In this document: positions 7,893 through 11,992 of the stretch, in pieces
Layout: every line of letters begins with the position of its first letter
Position numbering within the stretch: the stretch's first letter is position 1
Origin: Candidatus Poribacteria bacterium
Lineage (GTDB): Bacteria; Poribacteria; DTPJ01; WJIO01
Assembly (NCBI GenBank): GCA_014730235.1
Contig: WJIO01000401.1
Location: 1-11,992, forward strand
DNA: 11,992 nucleotides
Direction of reading: 5' to 3'
Translations under genes and position numbers: made by a program
Notes under the pieces: generated by a model
Seen by the model: the letters and a program-made list of their open reading frames with translations, nothing else
Database searches by the model: none
Told to the model about the DNA's origin: nothing

Positions 7893-8291
7893 TTAAATCA
7901 TGCTGTCAACCTGCACAGGTTTTTCCTGGACTTTTTTCTCCGGTTCCAGGTGAGATATTACAATAAAAGCCAGTGTACCTGTTATCAAGGTTTGAAATCC
8001 TATTCTATACAAGACCATAGTGAACGGTTGACATAATGAAAACATGCCGAAAAAAATTATCCCCATAGCCAGACGCTCATTAAGCGTCCTTCTTGGAGAA
8101 ATTATAACGTATATTACAGTTGAAATCAGAAGGATTAAAAAACCATGTCTCAACGGATTCAGGACAGAATATGAAGATCCTGGCTCTGGATCAGCATTTT
8201 GAAAACCCCCGTTGATTACGGCAAACCAACCAAACAGCATGATGATGATGACTATAATCTCAATAACTTTTTTGGTGCCTGTGTTTTTCAT
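7893..8291 (-). CDS. small four-helix membrane protein, function unknown
   Basis: A 132-residue protein I do not recognise. Hydrophobic helices lie near residues 9-28, 48-65, 74-96 and 98-114. A short polar loop after helix 1 carries NADPEPGSS, and the charged C-terminal tail is LEPEKKVQEKPVQVDSMI. The ATG has AGAGG about ten bases upstream. It lies 35 bases behind the TPR gene and is probably the last gene of the three-gene envelope block. The final codons coincide with the direct repeat TCATGCTGTC at 7898-7907, so insertion of the neighbouring element may have rewritten the C-terminus; this is inference. It is credible as a gene because its frame is long, hydrophobic in a regular pattern, and spaced like its neighbours. 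Confidence 0.72.
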   Translation of the reverse strand: MKNTGTKKVIEIIVIIIMLFGWFAVINGGFQNADPEPGSSYSVLNPLRHGFLILLISTVIYVIISPRRTLNERLAMGIIFFGMFSLCQPFTMVLYRIGFQTLITGTLAFIVISHLEPEKKVQEKPVQVDSMI

Positions 8292-8326
8292 TGACTATAA
8301 CCTCTATCGCTAATAACTATTTATAA

Positions 8327-9196
8327 TTAGTCAACCTTTTCGATCCTGTGGATAATCCTGTAACCCTCTCTTTTCTGCCATATAATTTTAACCTTTGTGC
8401 CGGGTTCCAGGGATTTTACCATATAAGATAGGTCTTCCGACAAAGCCCATGAGCCATCATCTCTTTGCCACGCGGGAACTATGAATTTTATCTCTTCACC
8501 TTCCATATTTTCTATCTTAAGGCCTTTTTCGTTTCTGGAAATAACTTCACCTACAGAATCTTCCAGAGGTCTGTCTTTTTCTTTTTCCTCTTTGTGAAAC
8601 TTATATCCCATCTCTTTCAGGGCTATATATGGGGGATCAAAGCCCGGTTTGATTTCCAGAGCAGCTTTATAATGCTCTATAGCCGCTTCGTCTTTGCCGA
8701 TTTCCCGGTACATATCTCCAAGTCTGGTATGTAGCTCAAAATCTTCAGGATGCTTTCTCAACTTCAGTTCCAGTTCCCGGATTTCCATGTGTATTTCCGG
8801 ATCTCGTCTTTCTCTCTCCCATCTTTCCCTGTAGCTCTCCCATTCCGGTTCTTCTCTACGGTCCCGGTAGCTGTAACGGTCTTCATATCTTCGGTAGTAT
8901 CTGTAGTCATCTCTATCTTTCAGCATTTCCCTCAGATCTGCGATTTCTTCCCTCAAGGCGTGGATTTCATCCTGCTGTCTTCTCAATTCATACATCAACC
9001 TGTAATAAATGAATTCCGGGGTTATTTCTTCCGATCTTTCATCCTCGTCCCATCGCTTCTTGACCCTTTCGATCTGCTCATCCCGTTTTAATTCCTCTTC
9101 TTTTTCCCTTTCACCAGCGTAACTGGTTAATATAACATAACCAAAACAAAAAATTACAATAGATAAAATAATTATAAACCAGCTTGACCTTTTCAT
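8327..9196 (-). CDS. membrane-anchored coiled-coil/TPR protein, function unknown
   Basis: A 289-residue envelope protein. Residues 6-24 are a hydrophobic anchor or signal peptide, with a possible signal peptidase site after SYA (25-27). A highly charged helical stretch follows; residues 62-95 have heptad-like coiled-coil character. Residues 96-132 are low-complexity and dominated by Arg, Tyr, Glu and Asp. One clear TPR motif spans 151-184 (LHTRLGDMYREIGKDEAAIE inside it) with a partial second helix pair after it. The C-terminal 75 residues (214-289) look like a compact beta domain. The bulk probably faces the periplasm and serves as a scaffold, but no enzyme motif is seen. The ATG is preceded by GGGAGGA, which lies inside the end of the upstream gene, so the two are probably translationally coupled. 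Confidence 0.8.
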   Translation of the reverse strand: MKRSSWFIIILSIVIFCFGYVILTSYAGEREKEEELKRDEQIERVKKRWDEDERSEEITPEFIYYRLMYELRRQQDEIHALREEIADLREMLKDRDDYRYYRRYEDRYSYRDRREEPEWESYRERWERERRDPEIHMEIRELELKLRKHPEDFELHTRLGDMYREIGKDEAAIEHYKAALEIKPGFDPPYIALKEMGYKFHKEEKEKDRPLEDSVGEVISRNEKGLKIENMEGEEIKFIVPAWQRDDGSWALSEDLSYMVKSLEPGTKVKIIWQKREGYRIIHRIEKVD

Positions 9197-9199
9197 TTT

Positions 9200-9622
9200 C
9201 TAAATCCTCCCTGTTTCATTTTCCTTCGCAAAAACATAGGAAAAAGGTATAGCAATTATATCACCAATAATGTAAGTAATAAATATTATAAGTGACATTA
9301 AAGCATATTTAGGAAACTGTCCCCGGATTAAAAGCGGCAGGATAACACCAATTAGCCATATTAACTTATAACAAAGCTGGAGCAGCAGGACTGGCACAAA
9401 TTTAAGGGGTGATCGCAGACCAAGTATGGAAAGAAGCCCGAAGGAAAGATAAACACTTCCCACGATTCCAAAGAAGATCGGCTCTTGAATGGGTACTTTA
9501 ATCATATTCTTTACAACCTCAGGTACAATAACTATTCCCAATCCCATCAGTCCGGCGATAATAATGGTATAAATATACATAAACCTAAGCCATCCCCAAC
9601 GAATATTAGAAATTTCAGTCAT
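9200..9622 (-). CDS. small four-helix membrane protein, function unknown
   Basis: A 140-residue inner-membrane protein with helices near residues 12-34, 48-69, 73-99 and 105-131, and short polar ends. The central stretch FGLLSILGLRSPLKFVPVLL (61-80) and the following Gln-Leu-Cys-Tyr-Lys give a distinctive face, with Arg and Lys inside or next to the membrane. I cannot name the family; it shows no catalytic motif. The ATG has an excellent Shine-Dalgarno, AAAGGAGA, about eight bases upstream. It leads the three-gene block, and its stop lies only three bases before the TPR gene start, with that gene's ribosome-binding site inside its last codons. Membrane partner of the TPR protein is a reasonable guess. 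Confidence 0.78.
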   Translation of the reverse strand: MTEISNIRWGWLRFMYIYTIIIAGLMGLGIVIVPEVVKNMIKVPIQEPIFFGIVGSVYLSFGLLSILGLRSPLKFVPVLLLQLCYKLIWLIGVILPLLIRGQFPKYALMSLIIFITYIIGDIIAIPFSYVFAKENETGRI

Positions 9623-9674
9623 AATTTTTCTCCTTTCCTGTTTAAGTGATTTAATCGCTAAATAACATCAGTTA

Positions 9675-9702
9675 TGTCATTCCTGCGAAAGCAGGAATGA
9701 CA
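9675..9702 (+). repeat. 28-base REP-like palindrome, copy B
   Basis: The arms are identical to copy A at 7812-7839 (TGTCATTCCTGC / GCAGGAATGACA), but the loop is GAAA on the + strand. The unit is therefore the exact reverse complement of copy A. It sits in the 106-base gap between the activator-like gene and the envelope block. No U-tract follows the stem on the - strand, so it would not act as a standard intrinsic terminator, though it could protect mRNA ends. Confidence 0.8.
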
Positions 9703-9728
9703 AATAAATTAGAACTATTTTTCAACGA

Positions 9729-10370
9729 TTACTCTATTATACAACTTTTCAAACCTTCGATCTGAACATACCTGCCTAAAAGTATCACCTCACAAGAAAA
9801 AGATTTTACAAAGAGTTCATTCTCGCATAAACCTCCTGAGAGATAAAGCTTATCAACCTTTCCCGTAAAACCATGAATGTTTTTGGTTAGCCCTTTGATA
9901 AACATAGAGACAGCCGTTTCTGGTGTTGTGCCATCAGAAATAACATCAAAAATCTCGGCCATACCCAATACTCCACATGTAACGGGAAGACTTTCATCCG
10001 CAGGTGATATGTCGTTATAATCTATATTAAAATAACCACCCAGTAGATCAACGGTAAATCCAGCCATAGCCCCGCACATATAATTCCAGTCACAGCCAGC
10101 GTATTCACCATCCTTGAAGCTAACGGATTTAATATCTCTGCTGCCTACATCCAACAGGACAAAAGTGTCATCTTCCACCAGATTTTTTGCGCCTTTTGCC
10201 AGGGCAACCAGTTCGTTTACTTCAATTTTTGTTTTTTTCTTGCAGTTATGCCCACATGCAATATCAGCTTTTAAATCCTCTGGCCAGTCTGTGCTTCTGA
10301 TTATATCATATTTCCCTGAATCCATATAGAACATTTTTGTATATTGAGTGCCCATATCTGCAAGCAACAT
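9729..10370 (-). CDS. short BadF/BcrA/HgdC-type activator ATPase-like protein
   Basis: An ASKHA-fold protein resembling the ATP-driven, iron-sulfur activators of 2-hydroxyacyl-CoA dehydratases and benzoyl-CoA reductases. Motifs in order: phosphate loop LADMGTQYTK (3-12); LLDVGSRDIK (72-81), matching the family's DIGGQDxK; Cys99 in MCGAMAGF, matching CAAGTGRF; Cys132 in VTCGVLGMAEI, matching STCTVFAESEV; and LSGGLCEN (177-184), matching the adenosine-site GGVAxN. Both cysteines that would hold the dimer-bridging [4Fe-4S] cluster are kept. It is odd in three ways. It has 213 residues against about 260, with roughly 30 lost between the first phosphate loop and the TGYGR region, which here reads ACGHN. 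The second phosphate motif is altered. It holds eight cysteines, including Cys39-x3-Cys43. The start has GAGG about ten bases upstream, 12 bases after the PHP gene. No dehydratase subunits are nearby. The motif alignment is from memory. Confidence 0.72.
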   Translation of the reverse strand: MLLADMGTQYTKMFYMDSGKYDIIRSTDWPEDLKADIACGHNCKKKTKIEVNELVALAKGAKNLVEDDTFVLLDVGSRDIKSVSFKDGEYAGCDWNYMCGAMAGFTVDLLGGYFNIDYNDISPADESLPVTCGVLGMAEIFDVISDGTTPETAVSMFIKGLTKNIHGFTGKVDKLYLSGGLCENELFVKSFSCEVILLGRYVQIEGLKSCIIE

Positions 10371-10382
10371 TTTTACACAGCC

Positions 10383-11435
10383 TCATCTCATGTATATGGG
10401 ATTCGTAAAAAGCCAGGCTTTACCGCCATATCTGGCTTCAACACGATAGATACCGGGAGAATCAGCTTTCAGGGATAATTCATCCGTTTCCCCGCGATCT
10501 TCCAGGACTTCCCCGTTGCAAATAATTTTTACATGCGTTTTCAAAGGAGATTTTATCCGCAATTCAATACCGTCCTCAAATTCTATTTCGTCACCCATCA
10601 GTATATGGCCACCTTCTGATTTGATTCCATAGAAATTAAACCCCTTTGAATCTGCGATAAAATCATGGGCAAAGAAGCAGTGACCGGCTTTAAGGATATT
10701 GCAAAACTCTTGTTTGGCAATATCCGCTTCACGGTTTAAAGGTGATTCGGTAATAATGTGGGTTCTTATACCCTGAAAAGCCCTGCGGTATGACAGAAAC
10801 TTCACGAAGTTAAAAGGGAACAAGTGTCGCGCATGAACATCAGCCCCGCCGATGCCTACAACTGGACGCTTCTGGCATACCTGATCCCATCTTTTTAATA
10901 AATGTGGAGGAGGACCGTTAATTGCTTTTTCCGGATGAATGTAATAATAAAAAATCTTGAGTATAGTTAAATTCTCCGCCCAATCATACATATACGACCA
11001 TATTTCCATACCCGTATAATCCGGATTATCCCAGACTTCCCAGGGGTGCAGACGAATTCTGATTGACTTGTTTTCCAGCTCGTAGGGATGGGCGGCAAAC
11101 CCCACTCCGTCTTTTTCCTTTACAACTCTGATATATTCTTCCACATCCTCGTCATAATCTCCCGGGTCTATTGCCTCATCAATACCAACAGCCAGGTAAT
11201 GCCGCTGTTTGTATTTTCCGATCTCTTCTCCCACCATCACCAGAAGATTATCATACCATCCTTCTGCACCGTTCTCCATGGACTTGATGGTGTTATGGTC
11301 TGTTATAACAATATAATCCAGTCCAACCTTTTGTGCTGTTTTTATTACCCTTTTTACAGATCCGCTGCCGTCGGAATGTTTGGTATGGATATGTAAGACA
11401 CCGACATATTCGTAATATTCAAAATCCTTCGTCAA
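10383..11435 (-). CDS. PHP-domain metal-dependent phosphoesterase-like protein
   Basis: A 350-residue soluble protein. The PHP metal-site set is complete: His15-x-His17 and Asp22 (LHIHTKHSDGSG), TDHN with His47, Glu70/Glu71, His79, His116 (AAHPYE) and Asp199-x-His201 (GGADVHAR). These would bind a trinuclear metal centre that hydrolyses a phosphate ester. The substrate is unknown. Residues about 270-350 form a C-terminal beta-rich, Ig-like domain. This is a two-domain layout found in stand-alone PHP proteins rather than in DNA polymerases or histidinol phosphatase. The start is TTG (11433-11435) with GAGG at 11441-11444, five bases upstream of it, placing the PHP motif at the very N-terminus. 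It lies 11 bases behind the kinase gene and 12 before the activator-like gene, so all three are probably co-transcribed. Confidence 0.85.
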   Translation of the reverse strand: MTKDFEYYEYVGVLHIHTKHSDGSGSVKRVIKTAQKVGLDYIVITDHNTIKSMENGAEGWYDNLLVMVGEEIGKYKQRHYLAVGIDEAIDPGDYDEDVEEYIRVVKEKDGVGFAAHPYELENKSIRIRLHPWEVWDNPDYTGMEIWSYMYDWAENLTILKIFYYYIHPEKAINGPPPHLLKRWDQVCQKRPVVGIGGADVHARHLFPFNFVKFLSYRRAFQGIRTHIITESPLNREADIAKQEFCNILKAGHCFFAHDFIADSKGFNFYGIKSEGGHILMGDEIEFEDGIELRIKSPLKTHVKIICNGEVLEDRGETDELSLKADSPGIYRVEARYGGKAWLFTNPIYMR

Positions 11436-11446
11436 AATTACCTCTA

Positions 11447-11992
11447 TTAGAAACGACTTATATCTTTAATCTCAGAAAATCTGGATTCGATTTCATCCCT
11501 TGTAAGTATACGCTGGCGCTCCAGGCTGAAATCCTGGACGTTAAAAGACGCCATGACTGTGGCATAAACAATAGCTTTACGACAACTTTCCTCAGATAGA
11601 TTATCGACAGACGCAAGATAGCCCATAAAACCACCGGCGAAGGTGTCTCCAGCCCCGGTAGGATCTAATATATCCTCCAGGGGATATGCAGGACATGAAA
11701 AATATGAATCATCCGTAAAGCTCATTGATCCATGTTCACCCTTTTTTATAATCACACGATTAGGCCCGTAGTCCAGTATCATTTTGGCTGCCTTTATAAG
11801 ATTTGGTTCCCCTGTTATCTGGCGTGCTTCCGCATCGTTGAGGATAAAAACATCCACTTTTTTTATTGTTTCCAGAAGCTGTGGTTTGCGTTCAGAAATC
11901 CAGAGATTCATGGTATCACAAACCACAAGCTTTGGTCCTGTTACCTGTTTCAATACATCCATCTGGAGTTCAGGGTTAATATTGGCAAGGAA
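11447..11992 (-). CDS. PfkB-family carbohydrate or nucleoside kinase (N-terminus outside window)
   Basis: The C-terminal part of a ribokinase/PfkB-fold kinase that transfers phosphate from ATP to a sugar or nucleoside. The frame stays open to the window edge, reading FLANINPELQ before the first internal Met at 11962, so the true start lies beyond 11992. About 180 of an expected 300 residues are seen. The second family signature DPTGAGDTFAGGF includes the catalytic-base Asp encoded at 11645-11647 and the anion-hole glycines before it. NDAEA and VIIKKGEHG are further typical elements. The pattern (NINPELQ, LVVCDTMNLW, the NDAEA segment) looks closer to adenosine/fructokinase-like members than to ribokinase, but the substrate cannot be assigned without the N-terminal lid. 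It heads a run with the PHP and activator-like genes. Confidence 0.87.
   Translation of the reverse strand, partial: FLANINPELQMDVLKQVTGPKLVVCDTMNLWISERKPQLLETIKKVDVFILNDAEARQITGEPNLIKAAKMILDYGPNRVIIKKGEHGSMSFTDDSYFSCPAYPLEDILDPTGAGDTFAGGFMGYLASVDNLSEESCRKAIVYATVMASFNVQDFSLERQRILTRDEIESRFSEIKDISRF

Noticed and set aside
7737-8036. + strand frame of 99 codons running through the nested inverted repeat
   Set aside because: It crosses the palindrome and runs into the antisense of a better membrane-protein gene, and has no ribosome-binding site.
8296-8320. Shared motif GTTATTAGCGAT upstream of the 7893-8291 gene, resembling GTTATTTAGCGATT upstream of the 9200-9622 gene, as a common operator
   Set aside because: There are only two copies, differing by an insertion, in AT-rich leaders; chance similarity cannot be excluded.
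8465-9091. Two + strand frames rich in Phe and Ser opposite the TPR gene
   Set aside because: The composition is the expected mirror of the Lys/Glu/Arg-rich codons on the other strand; there is no independent evidence for a gene.
9675-9702. Palindrome copy B as a rho-independent terminator after the activator-like gene
   Set aside because: The stem is strong but no U-tract follows it on the - strand; the same holds for copy A.
7756-9702. A complete insertion sequence or composite transposon
   Set aside because: None of the enclosed genes has transposase or recombinase motifs, and no matching long terminal repeats bound both sides.

Overview
The window looks like chromosomal DNA from an uncultured, moderately AT-rich anaerobic bacterium. 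The pointers are an oxygen-sensitive glycyl radical enzyme, an activator-like ATPase of the 2-hydroxyacyl-CoA dehydratase type, a large membrane protein of the DUF6785 kind, and three sorts of dispersed palindromic repeat often met in Deltaproteobacteria, Nitrospirae, Omnitrophica and PVC-type genomes. The phylum cannot be fixed from this sequence. There are no rRNA, tRNA, CRISPR, transposase or phage genes. Ten complete genes and one cut gene fill almost all of the window, and no gene-free stretch exceeds about 170 bases.

Left arm (1-3243, + strand). A good sigma70-type promoter (98-126) leads into a 717-residue glycyl radical enzyme of unknown substrate. A short dispersed-repeat hairpin follows, then an extended short-chain dehydrogenase/epimerase. 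The two genes probably form a small catabolic operon. No radical-SAM activase is visible, so it must lie elsewhere.

Middle (3240-7736, - strand). Reading leftwards, a tight three-gene run encodes an AI-2E/PerM-type exporter-like protein, the 23S rRNA m5C methyltransferase RlmI, and a DUF6785/DUF6784 polytopic membrane protein. The last gene meets the + strand dehydrogenase tail to tail with a 4-base overlap.

Block 7893-9622 (- strand). Three envelope-type genes of unknown role: a four-helix membrane protein, a membrane-anchored coiled-coil/TPR protein, and a second four-helix membrane protein. Two exact reverse-complement copies of a 28-base palindrome flank this block. The left copy sits at the centre of a larger nested inverted repeat (7767-7885) that resembles a MITE or a long RNA hairpin.

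Right arm (9729-11992, - strand). A tightly spaced run holds a PfkB-family sugar or nucleoside kinase (cut by the window end), a PHP-domain metallohydrolase, and a shortened, cysteine-rich relative of the BadF/HgdC activators of 2-hydroxyacyl-CoA dehydratases. The dehydratase itself is absent.

Nothing here proves a new system. The points most worth following are the unassigned glycyl radical enzyme, the minimal orphan activator, and the nested palindromic element beside the envelope block.
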